In this document: in pieces, positions 1 to 8,073 of the stretch
Numbering within the stretch: the stretch's first letter is position 1
Layout: every line of letters begins with the position of its first letter
Source of the DNA: CAVYXF01 sp963772335
GTDB lineage: Bacteria > Pseudomonadota > Alphaproteobacteria > Rhizobiales > Rhodomicrobiaceae
Direction of reading: 5' to 3'
Length of the DNA stretch: 64,000 nucleotides
Assembly: GCA_963772335.1 (NCBI GenBank)
Contig: CAVYXF010000001.1
Coordinates: 62,001-126,000 of the forward strand
Translations under genes and position numbers: made by a program
The notes under the pieces: model-generated
Database searches by the model: none
What the model was told of the DNA's origin: nothing
What the model saw: only the letters and a program-made list of their open reading frames with translations

Positions 1-8
1 GGTGCTGG

Positions 9-440
9 TCAGCCCGTCGCGATATATTCCCGCATGGACGCTGCCTCGAGCTCGGCGGCGGCGATGCGCTGCTTGACCACGTCGCCAATCGAGACGATGC
101 CGATCAGGCGGCGGCCTTCGACGACAGGCATATGCCTGAAGCGATGCGTGGTCATTTCCTCCATGAGGAACTGAACCGTATCCCGCTCGGTGCAGGTGCG
201 CACGTCCTTGGTCATATAGAGAGAAACGGGCTGGTCCAGAACCGCAGGACCATTGGCCGCCAGCATTCGGACCACATCGCGCTCAGAGATGATCCCCTCT
301 ACCTGGCGGTCCTTATCGCAAACCACCAGCGCGCCAATTCGTTCGCTGGCCAGTATTTCGACGCCCTGGCGCAGCGTTGTATCCGGCGTCACGGTCGTCA
401 CGTCGCGGCCTTTATCTTTCAACATCCGAGCAACATTCAT
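9..440 (-). CDS. CBS-domain pair protein
   Basis: A 143-residue protein made almost wholly of two CBS motifs, a Bateman module that usually binds adenine nucleotides. The first motif starts near residue 15 (VTTVTPDTTL) and carries the ISERDVVR signature. The second begins near residue 80 and ends with GIVSIGDVV. No catalytic domain is attached, so it belongs to the small stand-alone CBS proteins common in alphaproteobacteria; the ligand and partner are unknown. I chose the ATG at 440 because a GGGGAGG ribosome binding site lies about 9 bases upstream. A longer reading to 479 would add 13 Arg/Gly-rich residues and has no such site. The gene runs toward the left edge of the window but is complete. 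Confidence 0.9.
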   Translation of the reverse strand: MNVARMLKDKGRDVTTVTPDTTLRQGVEILASERIGALVVCDKDRQVEGIISERDVVRMLAANGPAVLDQPVSLYMTKDVRTCTERDTVQFLMEEMTTHRFRHMPVVEGRRLIGIVSIGDVVKQRIAAAELEAASMREYIATG

Positions 441-1088
441 TTTCTGTCTTCCTCCCCTGCGACGTCGGCCGTATCTCAACCTTCGGTTCTGCTACGAAAC
501 ATCGCAAGCTTTCATGATGAAGCCGACAAAGGCGATGAGCAAGAGGCATGACAGCCCTCCACATGCGGATATCGAGAACACCTGCACTTCGCTGTCCATT
601 ATGCCAAACAACGGTGGAAAAAGTTACGTGTAAGTAGAATTACACGCAACCATTGATTGATTTTCTCGCCGGTGTGGGCTTATATCCGGTCGTCCAGGGA
701 GACGTCGTTGTCGGTGTAGGGCGTGGGCGTTTATCGATGTGGCTTTGTATTAAAAATAAAGGTCAGGGCCTAGCAGGCTCTTCAGCGAGACGGCGTTCTC
801 GCCAGGCGGCTTCGAACTCAGCCGCACCCGATCCCTTCCCCACGCAATATCCCACCTTCCAGTGTCCACGCGGCTTTGGCCGCGCCAGCGTCATGGGGAA
901 ATTCGTCGGCCTGCTGTTCTTGCTGGCCGCAGCGGATATTTATTTTTGGCCTTCCTTTTATGGTTAGTAGAGTAATAATGTGACGATATCTAGCTCATTT
1001 CAAGTTTGAACTAAATCTATACTTGTCTGTTTTCGAATTGTGAAAAGCCATTGTGCGACTGTGTGTTTGGAGCACGTGGAGAGGGTCT
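441..1088. other. Intergenic stretch, no convincing gene
   Basis: About 650 bases between divergent genes. Open frames here have unremarkable composition. The only suggestive one is a 24-residue hydrophobic frame at 893-967 (begins MGKFVGLLFLL), which could be a one-helix membrane peptide but lacks a clear ribosome binding site. The segment is AT-richer than its surroundings near 960-1050, as expected for promoters of the flanking genes. Confidence 0.4.
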
Positions 1089-1736
1089 ATGAAATTTTGG
1101 ACTTTATCGGTTCTTTTGGGCATTGCGTATTGCGCCAGCCAGGGGGTGGACGCACGTTATCTTGCCGCAGAGCCCCTCAACATTTCCTCCGCAAAGCAAA
1201 TGTTTCCTTACGGCCGCGCCGAGCCGCCAATCGGCTATGTCGATTTTTGCGATCATTACTCATCGGATTGCCTGCCGAAGGGGTCGTCTCTCGAACGCGT
1301 TCAGCTCACGACCGACAAATGGAAAGAGCTCGTGAACCTGAACCGCGAGGTCAACGAGACCATCAGGCCGATCAGCGATTCGGCGCAATATGGGGAAGTG
1401 GAGCGCTGGACCTATCCCAACAGCGGAATGGGCGACTGCGAAGATTATGTGCTTCTCAAGCGACTTAAGCTGATGAAGCTCGGTTGGCCGCAGAGCGCCT
1501 TACTCATCACCGTCGTTCGGGACGAAAACAATGAAGGTCACGCAGTTTTGACAGTACGCACAGTACAGGGTGACTACATACTCGACAATAAGCACTCCCG
1601 AGTCCTGTCCTGGCAGCGTACGCCCTACGTTTTCATCAAGCGGCAGTCAGGCAAAGATCCGCGCCAATGGGTTTCTTTGGTGCCCATAGAGCCGAGTCTG
1701 CCTGTCGCTTCCGCTGGTGTTGACTGGAAAGACTAG
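1089..1736 (+). CDS. Transglutaminase-like cysteine proteinase (BTLCP family)
   Basis: A 215-residue exported protein. An N-terminal hydrophobic stretch (residues 2-16) looks like a signal peptide. The predicted catalytic triad of the bacterial transglutaminase-like cysteine proteinases is visible: Cys117 in MGDCEDY, His151 in EGHAVL and Asp166 in ILDNK. Family members are periplasmic; in other bacteria a related protein (LapG) cleaves a surface adhesin, but no LapA- or LapD-like partner is in this window, so the substrate is unknown. Start chosen at the ATG preceded by GGAGAGGG with 3-4 bases spacing; an upstream in-frame ATG at 1053 has no such site. A strong terminator follows 75 bases downstream. 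Confidence 0.9.
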   Translation: MKFWTLSVLLGIAYCASQGVDARYLAAEPLNISSAKQMFPYGRAEPPIGYVDFCDHYSSDCLPKGSSLERVQLTTDKWKELVNLNREVNETIRPISDSAQYGEVERWTYPNSGMGDCEDYVLLKRLKLMKLGWPQSALLITVVRDENNEGHAVLTVRTVQGDYILDNKHSRVLSWQRTPYVFIKRQSGKDPRQWVSLVPIEPSLPVASAGVDWKD

Positions 1737-1810
1737 GAAAGGAGACCATATCTCAGTTTCGGGCCCGGATACCCCTCGCCCCCTCATATCCTGCCCCTTC
1801 CGGGCTCGTA

Positions 1811-1851
1811 GCGAGCCGGCGTTTCCCCCCAACGCCGGCTCGCGCCTTTTT
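1811..1851 (+). terminator. Rho-independent terminator
   Basis: A perfect 13-bp stem (1811-1823 with 1831-1843, GCGAGCCGGCGTT arm), a 7-base loop, and a run of five T from 1847. It lies downstream of the cysteine proteinase gene and can end its transcript; the stem could also serve the converging gene. Confidence 0.85.
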
Positions 1852-1908
1852 GGGTAGCTCATTGACTTAGGCGATTTTGCTCGCGCTGCCGATGAAGGTC
1901 CGGTCAAG

Positions 1909-2439
1909 CTAGTCGATACGCTTCAGACCCGTGGCGTAGCGGTGCAGCTTGGTGATGTAGTCCTGCGACAGGCGGCCCAGCAATGCCGCGTCCTTGTCGC
2001 TCAGCTGGCGCACGACCCGGCCAGGTGAGCCGACCACCAATGAATTGTCGGGAATCTCCTTGCGCTCGGGTATGAAAGCATGCGCGCCGATGATGCAGTT
2101 GCGGCCGATCTTCGTGCCATTGAGCACGATCGCGCCGATGCCAATCAGCGTGTTCTCGCCGATGGTGCAACCATGCAGCATGGCACAATGGCCGATGGTG
2201 CAGTTCGGCCCGATGCTGAGGGGATAGCCGATATCGGTGTGCAGCACGCAGTGGTCTTGCACATTCGAGCCGTCACCGACATGGATCAGCTCATTGTCAC
2301 CGCGCAGCACCGATCCCCACCAGATGCTGACATTGCGCTCGATGCGCACCCTGCCAATCAGCACCGCGTCCGGCGCAATCCAGCATTCGCCATCCGGCGG
2401 CAGAGTCGGGGCTATGCCATCAAGCTCATAAATCGCCAC
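1909..2439 (-). CDS. Gamma carbonic anhydrase family protein
   Basis: A 176-residue left-handed beta-helix protein with hexapeptide repeats from about residue 18 to 130. The three metal-binding histidines of the family are in place: His67 (CVLHTDIGYP), His84 and His89 (TIGHCAMLHGC). Members are cytoplasmic trimers related to Cam, YrdA and PaaY; some hydrate CO2, many have no proven activity. The gene precedes a DUF3126 gene and cysE on the same strand, so three short same-strand genes could be co-transcribed from the cysE side. Family assignment is firm; enzymatic activity is inference. Confidence 0.9.
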   Translation of the reverse strand: MAIYELDGIAPTLPPDGECWIAPDAVLIGRVRIERNVSIWWGSVLRGDNELIHVGDGSNVQDHCVLHTDIGYPLSIGPNCTIGHCAMLHGCTIGENTLIGIGAIVLNGTKIGRNCIIGAHAFIPERKEIPDNSLVVGSPGRVVRQLSDKDAALLGRLSQDYITKLHRYATGLKRID

Positions 2440-2466
2440 GGCGTCCTCGCGGGGCAGATGCTCGTC

Positions 2467-2676
2467 TCAGCCGAGATCGGTTTCCAGAATCGCCATCTGG
2501 AACTGATAGGACACCTCGTCGTCTTCGTCGTCGCGATAGATCACGCCGATGAACTCGTCGGCGACATAGACCTCGGCACTGTCCTTCTTCTTCGGGCGCT
2601 GCTTTATCTCGATCGCCTCCGTCTGAAAAGTCTTGCGGAGGTGCTTCTCCAGCAGATTGAGCTCGTCCCGAGTCAT
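2467..2676 (-). CDS. DUF3126 family protein
   Basis: A small 69-residue protein beginning MTRDELNLLEKHLRKTF, with a basic stretch (KQRPKKKDS) and an acidic DDEDDE segment, and ending LETDLG. It matches the DUF3126 family, which in Hyphomicrobiales is usually found directly downstream of cysE, as here (22 bases after the cysE stop). Function is unknown. The pairing hints at a role tied to cysteine synthesis, but nothing in the sequence shows it. Confidence 0.85.
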   Translation of the reverse strand: MTRDELNLLEKHLRKTFQTEAIEIKQRPKKKDSAEVYVADEFIGVIYRDDEDDEVSYQFQMAILETDLG

Positions 2677-2698
2677 AAGCGTCCTTCCCGGTGATAAA

Positions 2699-3547
2699 TT
2701 AGGCGTCTGTTTCGCTCACGGGACCGGCATCGTCAAGCCCGAGCATCTGATTCATTGCCCGAGCCGGATCGGGGCAGCCGGCCCTGCCGACGACCTTGGC
2801 CGGCACTCCGGCGACGGTGGTATTCGCCGGCACGTCCTTCAGCACAACGCTGCCAGCCGCGACGCGCGCGCAATTACCAACCTTGATGTTGCCAAGAATT
2901 TTGGCGCCCGCGCCGATCATCACATTGCGCCCGACTTTCGGGTGCCGGTCGCCGCCTTCCTTGCCGCTGCCGCCAAGCGTAACGCCATGGAGGAGCGATG
3001 ACATATCCCCAACTTCCGCGGTCTCGCCGATGACAATCGCGGTCGCATGATCGAGCATAATGCCGCTGCCGATCTTCGCCGCGGGGTGGATGTCCACCCC
3101 GAACACACGCGATGACTGGCTCTGCAGGTAGAGCGCGAAATCACGATTGCCGGAGCGCCAGAGCTGGTGCGCGAAGCGTTGGGTCTGCAGCGCATGGAAG
3201 CCTTTGAAATAGAGCAGCGGCTCGATGACACGCTTGCAGGCCGGGTCGCGGTCGGCGACGGCAGCGAGGTCGGCGCGGAAAATGCCGGGCAGCTCATTGG
3301 TGTCCGCCATCACTTTGGCGAAGGCGTGCCGGATAAGGTCGGCGCTGACGTCGGCATGGTCGAGGCGCTGGGCGATGCGGTGGCAGATCGCGTCCTCCAG
3401 CCGCGCATGATTTAGCACATTGGCAAAGATAAACCCGCCAAGCGCAGGTTCGCGCATGGCGATCTCCTCGGCGTCGCTGCGGACCTGCGCCCAGATCGGG
3501 TCATAAGTCTCGACACTCGCTTGGCGGATTTCCGAGATCTGCGACAT
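2699..3547 (-). CDS. cysE: Serine O-acetyltransferase
   Basis: A 282-residue enzyme that acetylates L-serine with acetyl-CoA, the first step of cysteine synthesis in the cytoplasm. An alpha-helical N-terminal SATase domain (about 1-145) is followed by a hexapeptide left-handed beta-helix. The active-site region reads MLDHATAIVIGETA and then SSLLHGVTLGGSGK, giving the conserved Asp-His and second His. The length and the loop GGDRHPKVG are typical. A short C-terminal tail follows the helix (VSETDA at the end), the part that in relatives binds the cysteine synthase OASS or mediates feedback. The gene is followed by DUF3126 and gamma carbonic anhydrase genes. Confidence 0.96.
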   Translation of the reverse strand: MSQISEIRQASVETYDPIWAQVRSDAEEIAMREPALGGFIFANVLNHARLEDAICHRIAQRLDHADVSADLIRHAFAKVMADTNELPGIFRADLAAVADRDPACKRVIEPLLYFKGFHALQTQRFAHQLWRSGNRDFALYLQSQSSRVFGVDIHPAAKIGSGIMLDHATAIVIGETAEVGDMSSLLHGVTLGGSGKEGGDRHPKVGRNVMIGAGAKILGNIKVGNCARVAAGSVVLKDVPANTTVAGVPAKVVGRAGCPDPARAMNQMLGLDDAGPVSETDA

Positions 3548-3923
3548 GAAGGTCTCTCCCTTCGCCCTTTACTGATGACGTGATCTGGCGCGCCCGGCGT
3601 CAGGCAGTGCCCATTTCTTTATCATGACGGGGCGCCCGGCCCAAGCACGAGGCAAAGCGGGTTTTGCCATGCCTGCTAGAGGTGGTGCGTGCGGCTCGGC
3701 GTGGGAAGACCCGGCCTGCGCGTTCCCCCGAGGGCGCGTCTCACCGGAGCTGGTCAGCCTAGCCGTCCAGCGCCGAGGGGATCTGGGCCCGGTCCAAGCT
3801 AAAACCTTTGCGTGCCCTCCGGCGTGCCGCTATAACCGGCTGCACTTTTTCTCGGCTGGTCCCCCGGCCTTCTACCCGAGATCGTCCGGCTGCCGGCAAC
3901 CTTTAAAACAAGGGAGACCCCCC
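3548..3923. other. Divergent intergenic region upstream of cysE and ilvC
   Basis: About 375 bases that must hold the promoters of cysE (leftward) and ilvC (rightward). The ilvC frame stays open to 3624, but the added residues are Arg/Pro/Gly-rich, resemble no part of the enzyme, and lie before a clear ribosome binding site at the normal start, so I treat this as non-coding leader. I saw no Leu/Val/Ile-rich leader peptide of the attenuator type. Confidence 0.5.
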
Positions 3924-4943
3924 ATGCGCGTCTATTATGATCGGGATGCCGACCTCAATTTGATCAAGGGCAAGAAGGTGGCCGTCGTCGGCTATGGCTC
4001 TCAGGGTCATGCTCATGCGCTCAATCTACGGGATTCGGGCGTCAGCGACGTGGTCGTGGCGCTGCGCGAGGGCTCGGGCTCGGCCAAAAAGGCGCAAGGC
4101 GAGGGGCTGAAGGTGATGAGCGTCGCCGAAGCCGGGCGCTGGGCCGATGTGGTGATGATGCTCACGCCCGACGAGCTGCAGGCCGACATCTACCGCGACC
4201 ACCTGCACAGCACCATGAAGGACGGCTCCTGTCTTCTCTTCGCCCATGGACTGAATGTTCACTTCAACCTGATCGAGCCGAAAGACGGAATCGATATCGC
4301 CATGGTCGCGCCGAAAGGGCCGGGCCATACCGTGCGATCGGAGTATAAGCGCGGTGCGGGCGTGCCCTGCTTGATTGCCGTCGCCAAGGATGGCAGCGGC
4401 AATGCCCATGAGATCGCGCTCTCCTATGCCTCAGCCATCGGCGGCGGGCGTGCGGGCATCATCGAGACAACTTTTAAGGAAGAGTGCGAGACCGATCTGT
4501 TCGGCGAGCAATCGGTGCTGTGCGGCGGTCTGGTCGAGCTGATGCGTGCCGGCTATCAGACGCTGGTGGAGGCGGGCTACTCGCCGGAGATGGCCTATTT
4601 CGAATGCGTCCACGAAGTGAAGCTGATCGTCGACCTCATCTATGAGGGCGGCATCGCCAATATGAACTATTCAATCTCCAACACCGCCGAATATGGCGAA
4701 TATGTCACCGGCCCGCGCATCATTACGCCCGAGACCAAGGCGGAGATGAAGCGCGTGCTCACCGACATCCAGTCCGGCCGCTTCACGCGCGACTGGATGC
4801 TGGAGAATCGCGTCAACCAGACCTCGTTCAAGGCCATGCGCGCCAAGATGTCGGAAGATCCGATCGAGCAGATCGGCGCCAAGCTGCGCGCCATGATGCC
4901 TTGGATCGCTGAGCGGGCGCTGGTGGACAAGACAAAGAATTAG
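3924..4943 (+). CDS. ilvC: Ketol-acid reductoisomerase (class I)
   Basis: A 339-residue enzyme that isomerises and reduces 2-acetolactate or 2-aceto-2-hydroxybutyrate with NADPH and Mg2+ in valine, isoleucine and leucine synthesis. The N-terminal Rossmann motif GYGSQGHAHALNLRDSG is at residues 23-39. The metal-binding acidic residues fall in the all-helical C-terminal domain (ECETDLFGEQ and YFECVHEVKLI). The length is that of short class I enzymes. Start chosen at the ATG preceded by AGGGAGA; MRVYYDRDADL is the usual beginning in alphaproteobacteria. No ilvB or ilvH neighbour is present. A palindromic repeat begins at the stop codon. Confidence 0.97.
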   Translation: MRVYYDRDADLNLIKGKKVAVVGYGSQGHAHALNLRDSGVSDVVVALREGSGSAKKAQGEGLKVMSVAEAGRWADVVMMLTPDELQADIYRDHLHSTMKDGSCLLFAHGLNVHFNLIEPKDGIDIAMVAPKGPGHTVRSEYKRGAGVPCLIAVAKDGSGNAHEIALSYASAIGGGRAGIIETTFKEECETDLFGEQSVLCGGLVELMRAGYQTLVEAGYSPEMAYFECVHEVKLIVDLIYEGGIANMNYSISNTAEYGEYVTGPRIITPETKAEMKRVLTDIQSGRFTRDWMLENRVNQTSFKAMRAKMSEDPIEQIGAKLRAMMPWIAERALVDKTKN

Positions 4944-5039
4944 TGCATCGGACCGAAAAGTGTAGGCACTTTGGATAATCCGATGCACCGACAAAGTTAG
5001 AGCGCAGCTCCGCGTTCAGCGGAGCATCTCGCGCTCTAA
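4943..5039. repeat. REP-like double palindrome after ilvC
   Basis: Two nested hairpins in tandem. The first pairs GTGCATCGGA (4943-4952) with TCCGATGCAC (4979-4988). The second pairs TTAGAGCGC (4997-5005) with GCGCTCTAA (5031-5039) and has an inner CTCCGC/GCGGAG pair. Elements of this form, with the GTGCATCGGA and TTAGAGCGC cores, are dispersed in many Hyphomicrobiales genomes. It lies directly at the ilvC stop, so it may stabilise or end that transcript. Confidence 0.75.
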
Positions 5040-5106
5040 GCGCGGCTGCGAGAAGCTGCCTTGCCGTAACTGGCTTGGCGACCGGTCGCCTCACGCGTCA
5101 GCCGCC

Positions 5107-5409
5107 TCACCATTCCGCCGCATCCGGGAGCAGGCGCTGCCTTGCCATCAGCACCTGCGCCGGATCGACATGATTGGCGCTGGCGAAGACCAGCAGCAGC
5201 AACTCATCGGCGGTAATGAAATCTAAAACCCCTACCAGGACTTCCGGCGACCCGGCCTCCCGGTGCAGGTCGGCAGGGCTCATTCCGGTAAGCTGCAAGA
5301 AGAGCGCGAGACGATGCTCCTCGCCGGCGAGGAAGGTCAGCGCCGCGATGGCGAGCGTTTCAGCCTCGTCGCGGCTTAGCGCATGACGTTTTTGCGACAC
5401 ATTTCTCAT
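5107..5409 (-). CDS. DUF3572 family protein
   Basis: A 100-residue, mostly helical acidic protein beginning MRNVSQKRHALSRDEAE and containing ALTFLAGEEHRLALFLQLTG and the DFITADELLLLVFA segment. It matches DUF3572, usually encoded divergently next to divK in alphaproteobacteria, as here (172 bases separate the two starts). Function is unknown; the conserved placement suggests a link to cell-cycle control, but that is inference from context only. Confidence 0.85.
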   Translation of the reverse strand: MRNVSQKRHALSRDEAETLAIAALTFLAGEEHRLALFLQLTGMSPADLHREAGSPEVLVGVLDFITADELLLLVFASANHVDPAQVLMARQRLLPDAAEW

Positions 5410-5580
5410 GGTGGAGTTTTGGGCTCCGAATAGGTTGGGGACGAGCGGTGCTGAATACTCAATTAGGTTTTTATTACAAAATTGCGGGATAAGATATGCG
5501 TTGGATCAAGAGCGGATCAGCAAAAGCCAGCCAGGATCATGACGCAATTGCAAGGCACCAGGGAGCATCCGCGATCAATC

Positions 5581-5973
5581 ATGCAAACCGCGAACGGTAA
5601 AACGGCTAAGACCGTCCTGATCGTCGAAGACAACGAGCTGAATATGAAGTTGTTTCGCGATCTTCTGGAAGCGCACGGCTATAAAACCTTGCAGACCAGG
5701 AACGGCATCGAGGCGCTATCTTTGGCCCGGACGCATCGGCCGGACCTCATCCTGATGGACATCCAATTGCCTGAGGTTTCCGGGCTCGATGTCACCAAAT
5801 GGCTGAAGGAAGACGAGGAACTGCGCAGTATTCCGGTCATTGCTGTCACGGCTTTCGCCATGAAGGGCGACGAGGAGCGCATCCGCGAGGGTGGTTGCGA
5901 AGCCTATATCTCAAAACCGATCACGGTTTCCATGTTCCTCGGCACGGTGCGCCAATTCATCGGAGATGAGTGA
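5581..5973 (+). CDS. divK: Single-domain response regulator DivK
   Basis: A 130-residue receiver domain without output domain. DivK is the cytoplasmic polarity regulator that, when phosphorylated, acts on DivJ, PleC and DivL to lower CtrA activity in the alphaproteobacterial cell cycle. Acidic pocket residues Glu16/Asp17 (IVEDNELN), the phosphoacceptor Asp60 (LILMDIQLPEVSG), the switch Thr (AVTAFAMKGD) and Lys (YISKP) are all present. The near-invariant stretch GDEERIREGGCEAYISKP identifies DivK. Upstream in-frame starts exist at 5539 and 5482, and the start is uncertain because no strong ribosome binding site marks one. pleD, a common neighbour, is absent. Confidence 0.92.
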   Translation: MQTANGKTAKTVLIVEDNELNMKLFRDLLEAHGYKTLQTRNGIEALSLARTHRPDLILMDIQLPEVSGLDVTKWLKEDEELRSIPVIAVTAFAMKGDEERIREGGCEAYISKPITVSMFLGTVRQFIGDE

Positions 5974-6050
5974 AACCAGTGAATTACGGGGATAACTTAA
6001 GAGGTGCCCTGACTGCGGCGGAATGACGCGGACCCAGCCGAGTTCGCGTT

Positions 6051-6092
6051 AAGGCAATTTACCTTATCGGCACTTCTTAATTGCCTTTTTTA
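6051..6092 (+). terminator. Probable Rho-independent terminator after divK
   Basis: AAGGCAATT (6051-6059) pairs with AATTGCCTT (6079-6087), a 9-bp stem with a 19-base loop, followed by a T-rich tail. It lies 78 bases after the divK stop. The loop is long, so the call is moderate. Confidence 0.55.
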
Positions 6093-6534
6093 TAGAAAAG
6101 CCGCTTAATACTGGCTACAGCACAGTAAACAGCACGTGATGCCGGCGGCGAGTGGCACACGATAGGCGAAAAGTTCCAAAACTAAAGGGAGATAGCGCCC
6201 GCGAGCTACGAGTCAACGGCTTGCAATTTGCGCGATTTGCTCCTTACTGATTGCATATGTAGTTTCCCTACGGGTGCTCAGGTCCGCCGCATCTCCTGGG
6301 TCCGTAGGGTTAGGCCGGTATGTGGCGGTTTGAGTGGCCTCCTCGTTACCGTCGTCACTATCGGCCACCAAGTCTTTGACCGATGCCCTCTTTGGTCAAC
6401 GACTTGCGGACCAGCCCCGTGTCATATCGGATTTACCCCGCTGCCGAGAGGCGCGGGGCTGGTCACATTCCCCAAGCGGCCTCTCCGATCATCAAGGCAG
6501 GTCCAGCGCATTCGCGGCCAGAAGCGGCGAATCG
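6093..6534. other. Gene-free stretch between divK and rpmG
   Basis: About 440 bases. The overlapping open frames at 6228-6750 run antisense across the rpmG gene and have no family resemblance. I see no RNA gene or repeat here. Confidence 0.4.
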
Positions 6535-6702
6535 CTATTTGATTTTGGCTTCTTTGAACTCGACGTGCTTGCGCGCGACCGGGTCATATTTCTTCAGCGC
6601 GAGCTTCTCGGTCATGTTGCGGGGATTTTTCTTCGTGACGTAGTAGTAGCCCGTGCCCGCCGTGCTGACGAGTTTGATTTTTTGGGTGATCGGCTTGGCC
6701 AT
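6535..6702 (-). CDS. rpmG: 50S ribosomal protein L33
   Basis: A 55-residue basic protein, read directly from the sequence as too short for usual ORF lists. It starts MAKPITQKIKLVSTAGTGY and ends KHVEFKEAKIK, the standard L33 ends. It belongs to the large ribosomal subunit near the E site. The two CxxC zinc motifs of the C-plus form are missing (TAGTGYYYVTKKN instead), so it is the zinc-independent form usual in alphaproteobacteria. The adjacent NUDIX and DUF983 genes on the same strand are its conserved neighbours. Confidence 0.95.
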   Translation of the reverse strand: MAKPITQKIKLVSTAGTGYYYVTKKNPRNMTEKLALKKYDPVARKHVEFKEAKIK

Positions 6703-6791
6703 CGGATTGGTCCTGAGTTGTCTTTTGCATGCAAATTGCAGGTGGGGTGAAACTTAGCGCCCCGCACCGCTCTGTCAAGTAGCGGATGGCG

Positions 6792-7505
6792 CTAAAGCTC
6801 AAGTCGATGGAAGCAGGCGCCGCGTTTGAAATAGAAAGGTACCGGCAGCGTTTGATCGTCAAGCGCTGCGCAGGCAAGACGCTCCTCCAAATCGTCGAGG
6901 ATCACCCGCGTGATCAGCGGCAGGTCGGCATCGCGCGCCTCAGCGAGCGACAGCCAATGAATAGAGCTGAACTCGCCGTCGACGATATCGAGGCGCTCGG
7001 CAATGCTGGCCGCCGAGAGCAGAAAGAACCGTGTATCGAAGCGGCGCGGCCGGCCCGGCGGGGTAATGGCCCTGGCGAGAAAGGTGAGGGGGCCGGTCGC
7101 TGGCTTCGAGCCGTCGGCAGGGGGGGCGCCGATCACAAGGCCGGTTTCTTCGCGTGTCTCGCGCAAGGCGGCATTGACGAGGGCGCGGGCCCGCGCTGGG
7201 TGGGGAATACCTTTCACGAAGCGCACGAGCTTGGTTGAGACAGCGGCCGTGAGCGGGAAGCTTTGCGGTGCCGTATAGTCCTGCGGCTCAACGCGCCCGC
7301 CGGGAAACACGAATTTGCCGGGCATGAATTTGTGGCCCAGATGACGCTGTCCCATCAGCATCCTGGGTACCCCCCCGCTGCTATCGAGAATAATCAGCGT
7401 TGCGGCATCGCGCGGTCGGCAATTGGGATGGATGCCGCGGCTGGTCTTTTCGGTTAGCAGCCGCGACTGGGGATGGGAACCCCGACGGTCAGCGCGGGCC
7501 GACAC
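6792..7505 (-). CDS. NUDIX hydrolase
   Basis: A predicted pyrophosphohydrolase acting on a nucleoside-diphosphate-linked substrate, which the sequence does not identify. The NUDIX box has a large insertion between the GxxxP-type start (PGKFVFPGGRVEPQD) and the catalytic helix (AALRETREETGLV, Mg2+-binding Glu residues), as in the NUDT19/RNR-associated subfamily. No ATG precedes the domain at a sensible distance. I take the GTG at 7505, giving 237 residues and a 31-base gap after the DUF983 stop; a start further upstream would overlap that gene. Ribosome binding is not clear, so the exact start is uncertain. Confidence 0.8.
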   Translation of the reverse strand: MSARADRRGSHPQSRLLTEKTSRGIHPNCRPRDAATLIILDSSGGVPRMLMGQRHLGHKFMPGKFVFPGGRVEPQDYTAPQSFPLTAAVSTKLVRFVKGIPHPARARALVNAALRETREETGLVIGAPPADGSKPATGPLTFLARAITPPGRPRRFDTRFFLLSAASIAERLDIVDGEFSSIHWLSLAEARDADLPLITRVILDDLEERLACAALDDQTLPVPFYFKRGACFHRLEL

Positions 7506-7536
7506 GGCAAGACGGCGCTCGGAGGGCGCCTCCAAG

Positions 7537-7995
7537 TCAAAACTTCCCTGGGAGCGGCGCAAGCGTGCTGTCCGCCTCGTCAGGGTCGAAGCCGTGCATG
7601 TAAAGCGCCCATTGCAGGCCGACAATTGCGCCTTTGATGATCGGCAGGAGTGCAAGGCACAGCGCGATCGTCAGCGGCACCCAGATCAGCGCGTGCAGCC
7701 AGAGCGGCGGGCGCAGCGCGATCTCCAAAGTGAGCAGCAGCGGCACCACGAGATGGCCGACCAGGAGGATGGTGAAATAGGGCGGGGCGTCGTCGGCGCG
7801 GTGATGATGCAGCGCTTCTGAGCAATGCGGACAGTAATCGGCAACCTTCAGGTAGCGCTCGAACAGCCGACCCGTACCGCAGGACGGGCATTGGCCGCGG
7901 GCGCCGCGCAGCATGGCGGAAAACACAGCGCGCTTCGGTTTGTCGAGCGGCAAAGGCGGGCCTGAATAGCCCGCATAAGGCGATATCTCGGTCAT
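7537..7995 (-). CDS. DUF983 family membrane protein
   Basis: A 152-residue protein with a zinc-ribbon-like CPSCG motif (residues 36-40) and a second CPHC (55-58), followed by two predicted membrane segments (about 75-95 and 100-125). It is typical of DUF983, small inner-membrane proteins of unknown function. It lies immediately upstream of the NUDIX gene, a conserved pairing in Hyphomicrobiales, and the two genes are probably one transcript continuing toward rpmG. Confidence 0.85.
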   Translation of the reverse strand: MTEISPYAGYSGPPLPLDKPKRAVFSAMLRGARGQCPSCGTGRLFERYLKVADYCPHCSEALHHHRADDAPPYFTILLVGHLVVPLLLTLEIALRPPLWLHALIWVPLTIALCLALLPIIKGAIVGLQWALYMHGFDPDEADSTLAPLPGKF

Positions 7996-8073
7996 GGCCC
8001 TAAGATATGCCCTCGACCCATCGCTGGGAATAGGACATAGCGGCCTTGTTTGCTGAAATCAGGCAAGGCGCGC

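Noticed and set aside
653..967. Open frame of 104 codons in the first intergenic region
   Set aside because: No ribosome binding site, no family resemblance and odd composition; only its last 24 codons look hydrophobic.
3624..3923. 100-codon N-terminal extension of ilvC
   Set aside because: Arg/Pro/Gly-rich and unlike any reductoisomerase; a good ribosome binding site marks the normal start at 3924.
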